Source: Locusta migratoria
Lineage: Eukaryota > Arthropoda > Insecta > Orthoptera > Acrididae
Length of the DNA stretch: 64,000 nucleotides
Assembly: GCA_026315105.1 (NCBI GenBank)
Contig: CM048744.1
Span: 977,064,721 to 977,128,720 of the forward strand
Reading direction: 5' to 3'
Shown here: one piece after another, positions 1-9,456 of the stretch
How the letters are laid out: each line of letters starts with the position of its first letter
Numbering within the stretch: position 1 is the first letter of the stretch
Notes under the pieces: generated by a model
Seen by the model: the letters and a program-made list of their open reading frames with translations, nothing else
Told to the model about the DNA's origin: nothing
The model's database searches: none
Position numbers and translations under genes: made by a program

Positions 1-818
1 TTCTGCCTTCGAAATTATTCACAACAGACTTGGATTTCGTAAAGTTTGTGCAAGATGGGTCCCAAAACAACTCTCTCAGTTGCATAAGCAAACGCACCTC
101 GACATCTGCAAAAAACATTTGGATCGCTATGGTAACGAAGGGGACAACTTCTTAGACAGAATCATTACTGGTGACGAAACATGGATCCGTCATTACGAGC
201 CGGAGAGTAAACGGCAGAGTATGGAATGGAAACATCCAAATTCGCCGTGCGAGAGAAAGTTCAAGACCCAACTGTCCGCAGGAAAACTGATGCTTACTGT
301 TTTTTGGGGATGCACGAGGTCCTGTACGGGAACATTATGGTGAAAGGGGCACAACAGTGCGTTACAGTGAGATGCTTACTGACAGGCTAAAGCCTGCAAT
401 TCGAAGCAAACGCCGAGGATTGCTGTCAGAAGGTGTTGTGTTGTTGCACGACAATGCCCGTCCACATACTGCTGTCCACACTGTTAAAACGCTCCAGAAA
501 CTCAAATTCGAAGTACTTGATCGTCCTCCATATAGTCCCGATCTTGCCCCTTCTGACTATCACTTCTTTGGTCCTCTCAAATAGGCAGTAAGGGGCCGTC
601 GATTTGACTCTGACGAAGCAGTGAAGGAAACGGTGCATTTCTGGCTCGCAGCTCAACCTAAAACCTTTTATGAGGGCATAAGGAAGCTTGTAGAGCGATG
701 GACGAAGTGCATTGAAAAGCAAGGAGACTATGTCGAAAAATTATGTTCTTTTAAGTTTGGTATTTTATTACAATAAAATTTTATAACTACTTTGCGGATA
801 ATAATTGACTTACCCTCG
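1..818 (+). pseudogene. mariner transposase, 3' part, broken
   Basis: This is the C-terminal two thirds of a mariner-family transposase (cut-and-paste DDE enzyme acting on element ends in the nucleus), cut off by the window edge. The first catalytic Asp is in TGDET near 168-182. The second is in HDNARPH (about 448-470) and the third in PSDYHFF (about 551-571), with 34 residues between them: the D,D34D spacing of mariner. The reading frame shifts between about 330 and 357. A TAG at 582-584 interrupts the conserved region just after the third Asp, and the protein then continues to about 775, so the gene is dead. The bases around 792-818 (TTGCGGATAATAATTGACTT then ACCCTCG) look like the 3' terminal inverted repeat, but no 5' end is available to pair with it and no clear TA duplication follows. 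Confidence 0.85.
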
Positions 819-1050
819 AACTAATCTACTTCCTGTGTTACATTGTTGATTATGAGTGAAACTTACGGCTTTGTCGTCTGAATAAGATTCCTATACTGTT
901 CTTTTTATCTATTATTACTCTACTATTACAAAGTCAATAATAACTCGTCCCATAACCGTCGTAACTGGCTCCTCAATTGAGTCCTGCGGATAACGATATG
1001 TAAAAGAAAATACAAAATTCTATGAAATATCAATGTGTTATACTCGTGAT

Positions 1051-1180
1051 CCACCCCCATGAACCACAGACATTACCGAGGTGGGGTGGCTCGCGTGCCT
1101 CAACGATGCAGATAGCCGTACCGTAGGTGCAACCACAGCGGAGGGGTATCTGTGGAGAGGCCAGACAAACGTGTGGTTCC
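1051..1180 (+). ncRNA. candidate HDV-like self-cleaving ribozyme at the 5' end of the RTE
   Basis: The first seven bases of the element (CCACCCC, 1051-1057) are complementary to GGGGTGG at 1083-1089. GAACCACA at 1061-1068 is complementary to TGTGGTTC at 1173-1180. GCCTC at 1098-1102 can pair with GAGGC at 1156-1160, enclosing a CCACAG/CTGTGG hairpin. This gives P1, P2 and P4 in the nested order of the HDV ribozyme, with cleavage expected exactly at the element/TSD junction. P3 is weak: only AC 1070-1071 with GT 1081-1082 pairs well, and the first base is C rather than the usual G, so this copy may be weakened. HDV-like ribozymes are known at the 5' ends of several non-LTR elements, including RTE members. 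The fold here is hand-built inference. Confidence 0.45.
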
Positions 1181-1360
1181 TGAAGAGGGGCAGCAGCCTT
1201 TTCAGTAGTTACAGGGGCAACAGTCTGGATGATTGACTGAGCTGGCCTTGTAACATCAGCTAATGTGGCTTTGCCACACAGCTACTGCGAACGGCTGAAA
1301 GCAAGGGGAAACTACAGCCGTTACCTTTCCCGAGGACATGCAGCTCTACTGTATGAACAT

Positions 1361-4324
1361 ATGATGATGGCATCCTCTCGGGTAAAATATTCCGGAGGTA
1401 AAATAGTCCCCCATTCGGATCTCCGGGCGGGGACTACTCAAGAGGATGTGATCATCAGGAAAGACAATACTGGCATTCTACGGGTCGGAGCGTGGAATGT
1501 TAGATCCCTTAATAGAGTAGGAAAATTAGAAAATTTAAAAAGGGAAATGGATAGGTTGAAGTTAGATATAGTGGGGATTAGTGAAGTTCGGTGGCAGGAT
1601 GAACAGGATTTCTGGTCAGGTGAGTACAGGATTATAAATACAAAATCAGTTGGGGCTATCACAGGAGTAGGACTGATAATGAATAAGAAAATAGGAATGC
1701 GGGTAAACTACTATGAGCAGTACAGTGATCGCATTATGATTGTCAAGATAGATACGAAGCCAACACCAACAACAGTAGTACAGGTTTATATGCCAACTAC
1801 CTCTGCCGATGATGAGGAGATCGAAGAAATATATGAGGAGCTAAAGGAAATTATTCAGACAATTAAGGGAGAGGAAAACTTAATTGTGATGGGAGACTGG
1901 AATTCGGTAGTAGGACAAGGAAGGGAAGGGAAGATAGTAGGTGAATATGGTCTGGGCAAAAGGAATGAAAGAGGAAGCCGCCTGGTAGAATTTTGCACAG
2001 AACATAATTTAGTTATAACAAACACCTGGTTCAAGAATCACAAAAGAAGGTTGTATCCGTGGAAGAGACCAAGAGACACCGGAAGGTATCAGATAGATTT
2101 TATAATGGTAAGACATAGATTCCGGAACCAGGTTATAAACTGTAAGGCATACCCAGGGGCAGATATAGACTCTGACCATAACTTGTTAGTCATGAACTGT
2201 AGGCTGAAACTGAAAAAACTGCAGAAAGGTAGGAAAATAAGGAGATGGGACTTACATAAATTGAAGGAAAGTGAAGTTCTGAAGAATTTCAGAGGGGGAT
2301 TTAGGCAACAATTGACAGAAACAGGGGGAAATAAAACACTAGAGGAGGAATGGGTAGCATTGAGAGATGAAATAGTGAAGGCAGCAGAGGACGAAATAGG
2401 TAGAAAGACAAGACCTACAAAAAATCCTTGGATATCACAGGAAATACTAAATTTAATTGATGAAAGGAGAAAATATAAAAATGCAGTAAGTGAAACAGGC
2501 AAAATGGAGTACAGACGACTAAAAAATGAGATTGACAGGAAGTGCAAAATGGCTAAGAAGGAGTGGCTAGAAGCCAAATGCAAATCTGTAGAAGAATGTA
2601 TAAGAAGGGGAAAAGTAGATACCGCCTACCGGAAAATAAAGGAGACGTTTGGGGACAAGAAAAGCAACTCTACGAATATCAAGAATTCAGATGGGAAACC
2701 AGTTATCAGCATAGAAGGGAAAGCTGAAAGGTGGAAAGAGTACATAGAGCAGCTCTACAAAGGAAAGGAACTTAGAGACGATGTTGTAGGAAGGGAAGAG
2801 GAAGTAGATCAAGATGAAATAGGAGATGCTATACTGAGAGATGAATTTGACAGAGCCCTGAAAGACCTAGGTCGGAACAAGGCCCCAGGAGTAGATGACA
2901 TACCCTCAGAGCTACAAAAGTCTCTGGGAGAGCCAGCCACGACAAGACTATTTGAACTGGTGTGTAGGATTTATGAGACAGGCGAAATACCCTCAGACTT
3001 TAAGAAAAATGTAATAATCCCCATTCCAAAGAAATCAGGCGCAGACAGGTGTGAAAATTACAGAACCATCAGTTTGATAAGTCATGGTTGGAAAATTTTA
3101 ACACGAATTATCTACAGGAGAATGGAAAAGCTGGTAGAAGCTGACCTCGGTGAAGATCAGTTTGGATTCAGGAGGAACATAGGAACCCGGGAGGCAATAC
3201 TCACTTTACGTCTTATCTTAGAAGATAGATTAAGGAAAGGCAAACCTACATTTTTGGCTTTTGTAGATTTGGAGAAAGCATTTGACAATGTTGACTGGAA
3301 TACATTCTTTCAAATTCTGAAGTCAGCATGGGTAAAATATAGGGAAAGGAGACTTATTTATAACTTGTACAAAAGCCAGACTGCAGTTATTAGACTCGAA
3401 GGGCATGAAAGGGAAGCATCAGTTGGGAAGGGAGTAAGACAGGGTTGTAGCCTTTCTCCGATGTTAATCAATTTGTACATCGAGCAGGCGGTGAAGGAAA
3501 GCAAGGAAAAATTTGGAATAGGGATTAAAGTGCAGGGGGAAGAAATTAAAACACTGCGTTTTGCTGATGACATTGTAATTTTGTCAGAGACAGCAAAGGA
3601 CCTGGAAGAGCAGTTGAATGGAATGGACAGTGTGTTGAAGAGAGCGTATAAAATGAACATTAACAAGAGCAAAACAAAAATAATGGAATGCGGTCTTAGA
3701 AAATCAGGCGATGCTGAAGGAATTAGATTAGGTAACGAAACAATGAAGGTGGTAGATGAGTTTTGTTACTTGGGTAGTAAAATAACATGCGATGGTCGCA
3801 GTTCAGAGGATATAAAATGCAGAATGGCAATGGGAAGAAAAGCATTTTTGAAAAAGAGAAATTTGCTAACATCGAATATTAATTTAAGGGTAAGAAAGTC
3901 TTTTCTGAAGGTATTTGTGTGGAGTGTTGCCCTGTACGGGAGTGAAACATGGACGATATGCAGTGCGGACAGGAAGAGAATAGAGGCTTTTGAAATGTGG
4001 TGCTACAGAAGAATGCTGAAGATTATGTGGGTAGATCGCATAACTAATGAAGAGGTACTGAACAGAATTGGTGAGAAAAGGAATTTTTGGCATACCCTGA
4101 CTAAAAGAAGGGATCGCTTGGTAGGACACATTCTTAGACATCGAGGAATCGTAAATTTAGCATTGGAGGGAAGTGTGTGGGGTAAAAATCGCAGAGGGAG
4201 ACAAAGAGACGCGTATAGTAAGCAGATTCAAATGGATGTGGGTTGCCGTTCTTATGAGCAGATGAAAAGGCTTGCTCAGGATAGAGTAGGGTGGAGAGCT
4301 GCATCAAACCAGTCTCCGGACTGA
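1361..4324 (+). CDS. RTE endonuclease/reverse transcriptase, intact ORF
   Basis: The protein nicks chromosomal DNA and reverse-transcribes its own RNA onto the nick (target-primed reverse transcription) in the nucleus. The frame is open from 1241, but 1361 is the first in-frame ATG (an ATG ATG ATG run), giving 987 residues, normal for RTE. The endonuclease spans about residues 41-290: VGAWNVRSL near 42-50, ISEVRW, MGDWNSVVG, and the SDHN catalytic histidine motif near 270. The reverse transcriptase spans about 500-800: YRTISLISH near 567, FGFRR, VDLEKAFD near 634, GVRQGCSLSP, and the active-site FADD at 734-737. A C-terminal region with YGSETWT, CYRRMLKI and RLVGHILRH is typical of this family in insects. 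No stop or frameshift is visible and all key residues I can check are present. It could be active. It is often mislabelled 'craniofacial development protein 2-like' in insect annotations. Confidence 0.92.
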   Translation: MMMASSRVKYSGGKIVPHSDLRAGTTQEDVIIRKDNTGILRVGAWNVRSLNRVGKLENLKREMDRLKLDIVGISEVRWQDEQDFWSGEYRIINTKSVGAITGVGLIMNKKIGMRVNYYEQYSDRIMIVKIDTKPTPTTVVQVYMPTTSADDEEIEEIYEELKEIIQTIKGEENLIVMGDWNSVVGQGREGKIVGEYGLGKRNERGSRLVEFCTEHNLVITNTWFKNHKRRLYPWKRPRDTGRYQIDFIMVRHRFRNQVINCKAYPGADIDSDHNLLVMNCRLKLKKLQKGRKIRRWDLHKLKESEVLKNFRGGFRQQLTETGGNKTLEEEWVALRDEIVKAAEDEIGRKTRPTKNPWISQEILNLIDERRKYKNAVSETGKMEYRRLKNEIDRKCKMAKKEWLEAKCKSVEECIRRGKVDTAYRKIKETFGDKKSNSTNIKNSDGKPVISIEGKAERWKEYIEQLYKGKELRDDVVGREEEVDQDEIGDAILRDEFDRALKDLGRNKAPGVDDIPSELQKSLGEPATTRLFELVCRIYETGEIPSDFKKNVIIPIPKKSGADRCENYRTISLISHGWKILTRIIYRRMEKLVEADLGEDQFGFRRNIGTREAILTLRLILEDRLRKGKPTFLAFVDLEKAFDNVDWNTFFQILKSAWVKYRERRLIYNLYKSQTAVIRLEGHEREASVGKGVRQGCSLSPMLINLYIEQAVKESKEKFGIGIKVQGEEIKTLRFADDIVILSETAKDLEEQLNGMDSVLKRAYKMNINKSKTKIMECGLRKSGDAEGIRLGNETMKVVDEFCYLGSKITCDGRSSEDIKCRMAMGRKAFLKKRNLLTSNINLRVRKSFLKVFVWSVALYGSETWTICSADRKRIEAFEMWCYRRMLKIMWVDRITNEEVLNRIGEKRNFWHTLTKRRDRLVGHILRHRGIVNLALEGSVWGKNRRGRQRDAYSKQIQMDVGCRSYEQMKRLAQDRVGWRAASNQSPD

Positions 4325-4355
4325 AGACCATAATAATATAATATATACTCGTGAT

Positions 4356-7300
4356 ATTTATGATCTATCTTCCATAAAACTGTAGTTTTAAGAGTTTCTG
4401 CGATGAATGTCACGGGAAGATGAGACATCCAGCAAAGTCATTTAAGCACCATTAAACAAAACGTATGTTTAATATTCATTAGTAGTTTGTTAAATACGTA
4501 TTATGTGGTTGACTTGTTTCGGTAATAATAATATCGTCTCACGTATGTTCTGTAAGGGCTTGGTCGTAGTATTAAAATGAGCCAAATTTAAGTTAGGCCA
4601 TTGGGTGCTACATACATTCATTCATTAAACAACTGTCAAAATAACTAGTTTTTGACGAAGTCTCTATGGGTCTAATTTGTCAATTATCCACGTATGTATG
4701 ACCACTACAATGATGCTGGTCGTCTTACATCAGTAACACACAATGAGGCTAACACAAATCACCACAGATATTATCTCACATTCAAGTGGGAGGTCAAACC
4801 TGACTGTTTTCCATGTATTAGAGCATTGTTAGTTGTACAAAATGTTCATTTACTTAGGTGTACGAACCCTTGGCGTCGGAAAGCTACAAAAGAAATATCT
4901 ACAATTCTAACTGAAGAAATGGCAGTGCACTGGCATGCCACACTTACAAGGAAAGTACATGGACTCCAACAAACATATCTGTATGAACGTTTGGTTACGG
5001 GATCTCTACGTACACCTCAATGTGCTGGTGGGTGACGTTTTTATGCAAAACTCTGCAATTATGCTCTAGATAGCACTGTAGATGTAATTGTAGACGCCAT
5101 ACGTAATGCAGATATTTTAACTATAACTTATGTAATAATCATTGTACATGTTCTCTAGCGTATTGTCATCAAAAGTCGTGATGATAGTTTCAACTTTAAC
5201 CACCTTCTCTGAAGACTGTTGGTATTCACTGCCACTGCTTCCATCGCCTCTTCCCGCACTTACCGTAGCACTATCGCTTGCAATCAGTTGTTCGTCATTA
5301 TCATCCCTATTATCATTATTATGTGTTAGTGCTACGACAGTATCTAATTTATGCTCATATTTCTATACCATAACAGATACGAGAAAACATGCGAATGATT
5401 CATCATCTACACTAATACCATCTTCACGAAGAAGGGTTCTTCGTAACTTCATCTCAACTAATCGCCGCCCCATCTGACGCTTCACCACACAAATGTCACA
5501 AAAAGCGACTTCGGAGGCACACTGCACCGTCCCTACTTGCGAACCGACAGGTCAAAGTGCAATGCGGCATGGCACACACAGAGGCCTCTAACGGACGACT
5601 GCAGAGTTTTGCAGATGCGGGAGTATCACTAGTGCAATACGGGATCTTTACATTATCTCTCATACAATTTAGGCGTATATGTGTTTGTTCGAGCCCAAGT
5701 ACTTTCCTTGTTAGTGTCAGACTTCAGAACTGCTACTCGCTAGGGCTTTCCCTACATCAATGGCTCCCAACCTTTATTAGACCAGGGACCACGTTTATAC
5801 CTTTGTTGTGAGCAAGCACCACAACGTTCAAGAATAATAAACTCTATAAATCTAAAAATAAACTTTTAGCAGAAATAATTAACTACCCATGTAAGAGAGA
5901 ATTAAAAATTATAATGAAAAAAAGTTTGAAATTTCATAACTTTCGCGGACTATATTTTAGCTGCGAACCACAGGATGGGTACCACAGCTCTTGTAAAGAT
6001 TATTAACTATCAGTCTTTTCAATGCGATGAAACATCGTTGGATGCATGCATGCATGCCGATATAACCATGAATTAATCTCTGATCCTTCGCATGCTCATC
6101 TACAAACATTTGCTACTAGCTGGAATTATTTTCTCAGTATTTCTCATGTAAACATCGATGCTTTAGGTAGCTCACGCCTGATTCCGTGTAATTCATTTTA
6201 AACCGATTTCTGCGTGTCTGCAAAGGAAGCGTTAAGAAAAAGCAAGATGGATTTAATGACCAATCGATAACGTGGTCATCGGAGACGCAGCACAACGTTG
6301 TATTGTAAAGGATGGCGAATGAAAGCGATTGTGCCCTTTCAAAGCAAATAATGGAAAACCTGACTCTAGGTGGGCCGAAGGTGGATTTGCAGCGCCGTTC
6401 TTCCGAATGCAAATCCAGCGCCACATCGTTCTGAATGAAACTTTTGACACAAACGGGAGACTATTGAAGGATAATGAGAAAAAAAAACCTTTCCCGAATG
6501 GAAAAAATTGACACTAATTCTCCCTGTGCAGCTGCACTTTTATAACGTGTTCAGTGTGATTAACCAGTTTGAAAGTGTCCCGGTAAATATATGTTTACTT
6601 GACTGTGACTCACAGCGATAAGCTCGAGATCTGTTTAAAACTTTATGTACGAAGGCACATAATAGCGTCGAGTTACTCGTAAAACTGTCGTTTTGTTCGA
6701 GGATAAAGTAATAACGTCCCACGCGGAGAGCTCATAAAAAATTATCTATCTTCCTGTTTCCCGTAGCTGCGACGTTTACTGTCCTGCAAAATTAAGTACG
6801 CGATTAAATGTTATGCTAAGGCAACAGTGCTGTCTTTGCAACAAAATTCACGTGTACTGAAATATATAATCTTGCATACGGAGAGAAAAATCATGACGAA
6901 CACACTGTACGGTATGAGGTCGTGAAGTCCACAGTATAGAAGAGGCTTTACAGTAATTTAACATCTGTGAGAATGGTAAAATCAATAATTTTCAGTGACA
7001 GGGAGTGGCTGCAGAACCCCCTGTTTGAGCATGGATAATGCTTTGAACTTGCTGATGGATTTCTTTGACGAACCTTCGTGTTTCGTGGTCTTAAGAGATC
7101 CGATATCTGCCCTTTAACGAATATTCAAATTATAATTTTTTCGCTAGACACAAGAACAACTTTTACGTTTTACATGAATTTGGATGAATATGTCTCATCC
7201 TGACTGAGATATAAGTAATCTTGGTCACAGACTTTCCGAACTATATTCCCATTGCACACAAATTGATTTACAACAAAAACAACGCTTGCAATAATGAGAT

Positions 7301-7704
7301 ATTACCTAAAGTTAATCCATTTTTGGCGTTTATCTTCCCACTATCTAACCATAAGACAATGGGGGAGTACGGGGGGGGGGGTTGTCGGACCACCCCGTGC
7401 CTCTCGTCTTGTGGCTACCCTACAAATACCTCAAAAGCACTTTTTTGTTTTTAGCACACTTGGCCTCTAGTTCTGGGGCTTCCAAATATCTGAAGCTATT
7501 TTTCTTAGACTGTCGCATTCCCCTCGTCCTGGAAGGGGGGGAGGGGCTTCCAATCTTTCAAAAGTTACTTTTTATATAGTAATAAATGTTTTTCCAAGTG
7601 GGCAGGGGCCTCAGTTCGTTCTGCCGCCGCCCCGGGCCTCCGACAGCCGTAGTTCGCCACTGCAACGAGATCTGTCCATGTCTCAGAAATGGACAGAAAG
7701 CAGA
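4356..7704. other. 3.3 kb without a recognised gene
   Basis: Mostly AT-rich unique-looking DNA. The short ORFs here (for example 113 codons from 4694) show no family motif I recognise. The minus strand at 5117-5473 holds a 119-codon frame with a single stop (see findings). A run of ten or so G lies near 7370-7381. No repeat tail, TIR or tRNA-like head was recognised. Confidence 0.5.
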
Positions 7705-8275
7705 TTGCTGTTGTTGTTGTTGTTGTTGTTGTTGTCTTCAGGCCACAGACTGGTTTGATGGAGCTTTCCACGCTACCCTGCCTGTGCAAGTCTTTTCATC
7801 TGAGAATACGTTCGGCAACCTACGTCCTTTTGAATCTGCTTACTATATCTACGATTTTTACCCTACACGCTTCCCTCTAATGCGAAGTTGACAATTCTTT
7901 GATGTCTCAGAATGTGTCCAGTCTATTTCTTCTCTTAGTCAGGATAAAAAGGTAAAGCAGCCAACAATCCGAAGATTGGTTTGAACACTACTAGGCATGG
8001 TCCTGTTTGGAGGTGGTATGCCGTTGCCTTCCTCCGACCTTCGAACTGACTTACCCAGCCAGTTATAGGGGGACCTACAGTTTAACGTGGGTTCCGAACC
8101 ACGGTGCTACTCTGTATTTTTCACATGAGCAATACTGCCAGAGGTGAAAGAAGTGGAAAGTGACTGATAAAAATCCTAGGATCTGGCGGGGATCGAACCC
8201 GGGACCTTTGGATTTGTAGTCTGGCACTCTGCCACTGTGCAACCGAGGCGCACTTAGTCAGGATATGCAGGTAGA
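7705..8275 (-). mobile_element. RTE LINE 3'-end fragment, split by a SINE
   Basis: Read on the minus strand, this matches the last few hundred bases of the intact RTE at 1051-4343: the LVGH-region, the conserved block ending in an ACCAGTCTG-type motif, then a (CAA)n tail seen on the plus strand as (TTG)n at about 7709-7735. The 5' end is truncated near 8275. Bases 7947-8252 are a SINE insertion, and the RTE sequence resumes after it. Confidence 0.85.
7947..8252 (-). mobile_element. tRNA-derived SINE (family D) with 13-bp TSD
   Basis: A 306-base insertion flanked by perfect copies of CTTAGTCAGGATA (7934-7946 and 8253-8265). The empty site is confirmed by the RTE sequence it interrupts. On the minus strand its head reads like a tRNA: GGTTGCACAGTGGCAGAGTG (A-box region) and GGTTCGATCCC (B box). 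The body is unlike the other SINEs in this window (block GCCGTTGCCTTCCTCCGACC on the plus strand), so this is a separate family. The short A/T-rich 3' tail is at 7947-7955. Confidence 0.85.
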
Positions 8276-8297
8276 ATTAACAAAATCTAAATTAATG

Positions 8298-8498
8298 ACC
8301 GGCCGCGGTGGCCGAGGGAACTGAGGCGCTCCAGTCACGGTCTGCACGGCCACTGCGGTCGAGGCTTCGAATCCCCCGTCAGGCATGGATATTTGTGCCG
8401 TCCTTAGCATAAGCTAGTTGATACGTAGTTTCTAAGTTTAGGGACTGATGACCCCGTAGTTAAGTCCCATAAGCTATACAAACATTTGAACATTTTTT
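8298..8498 (+). mobile_element. tRNA-derived SINE (family A), 10-bp TSD
   Basis: The head is CCGGCCGCGGTGGCCGAGGG (A-box region), and a B-box variant GGCTTCGAATCC lies within 75 bases. The body is CATGGATATTTGTGCCGTCC, and the tail is GGGACTGATGACCCCGTAGT, then CAAACATTTGAACATT and a T run. TAAATTAATG flanks it at 8288-8297 and 8499-8508. The head resembles a class II (Leu/Ser-like) tRNA. It is a Pol III-type retroposon with no coding capacity. Confidence 0.92.
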
Positions 8499-8508
8499 TA
8501 AATTAATG

Positions 8509-9456
8509 CACCGTTGCAGGAGGCACTTAAATATTCCTGTTGTTTTCGTTCACTCATTCCGTCAACACCCTGCAGTGTATAATTTTAAATACAGTACTTA
8601 AATGTTCTAACAACATGACAAAAGTCAGGAATTTACATCAATTAACACGCTTTGGTAAGGTAATTTAGATTCTCAGTCTCGATAGTGTTGCAATTACGAC
8701 GGCAGACACCTTCCGTTTTCATTTCGAAAGCTCTCATTTACGATCATTTAACACTTGTTGTTACCTTTAATTAAAAAGTAAGATCAGAAATTTATGTCTT
8801 GTCGAAGATCATTAGAGACGGGACACAACCTCTAATTGTTTTATGGAGAATGAGGCAGGAATTCGACCCTACCGAAGGAATTATACAGGTATTTTTGCCT
8901 GGAGCAATATTGGAAAAACTTCGTCCGCATGGGCAGAGGTGCATTTTAATCGCCGTCCTCCTGAAAGTTGGTGAAGTGTGTTAGCATCATCAGCGTCGGC
9001 GCTCTGCCTTTTACTCCAACCCTTTTTGTTCATTCAAGTGTTTCTTCGTCCTGTTGGTTTGTACTATAGTGGTTTAGCTAGATTTTGAAAACGGGTTACG
9101 ATTCAATCTCCCGTTGATGAAAATGCCATTAGGGTCTGATCGCAAGCAAGAATTGTGGAAAAGTAGGGAAATTGCCAGGGCATTTTCAAAAACAACAATT
9201 GTAGCATTTATCTTAAATAGAGCAATCTGGATGGCTTAACGGGGATTTTATTGACAGTCTAAGCAAATACTAAAACATTCCGGCGAGACAGACCCGACAT
9301 ACTAATTTCGTAAGTTAAATCAATCCCAAAAGGCAGTGGTTCTAATTCCAGTAGGTCGTACAATTCTCCTCTGTCCTCGCTTCTTTTACCTTACCTAATC
9401 ATTTCTTAATGTGAAAACAGCCGAGTTAAATCCTAGTTCGATGTCAGTTTCTTCTT
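8509..9456. other. no recognised feature
   Basis: AT-rich DNA. A 61-codon frame at 8799-8984 has no recognised motif. Nothing else stands out until the (CCA)n tract at 9457-9490, which is the tail of the next LINE. Confidence 0.5.

Larger units (their letters stand above)
1051..4343 (+). mobile_element. full-length RTE-type non-LTR retrotransposon with 12-bp TSD
   Basis: A 3.3-kb LINE bounded by perfect 12-bp direct repeats TATACTCGTGAT at 1039-1050 and 4344-4355. It has a 5' UTR of about 310 bases, a single long ORF, almost no 3' UTR, and a short A/T tail (TAATAATATAATA) right after the stop. One ORF with an N-terminal apurinic-type endonuclease and a central reverse transcriptase, plus a very short 3' UTR, is the RTE plan. 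Four other copies of the same family lie in the window (7705-8275, 11143-12690, 22880-23217, 55714-56380), all 5'-truncated and mostly ending in (CAA)n-type tails. This copy is the only full-length one, so it is probably the youngest. Confidence 0.9.

Noticed and set aside
1265..1360. An earlier GTG start for the RTE ORF at 1265
   Set aside because: GTG is not a usual start in animals. The frame is open from 1241 but the first in-frame ATG is at 1361.
2089..2583. 164-codon minus-strand ORF inside the RTE
   Set aside because: It is the antisense shadow of the intact RTE coding sequence.
4694..5035. 113-codon ORF as a gene
   Set aside because: No recognisable family, no splice or promoter context, and length compatible with chance.
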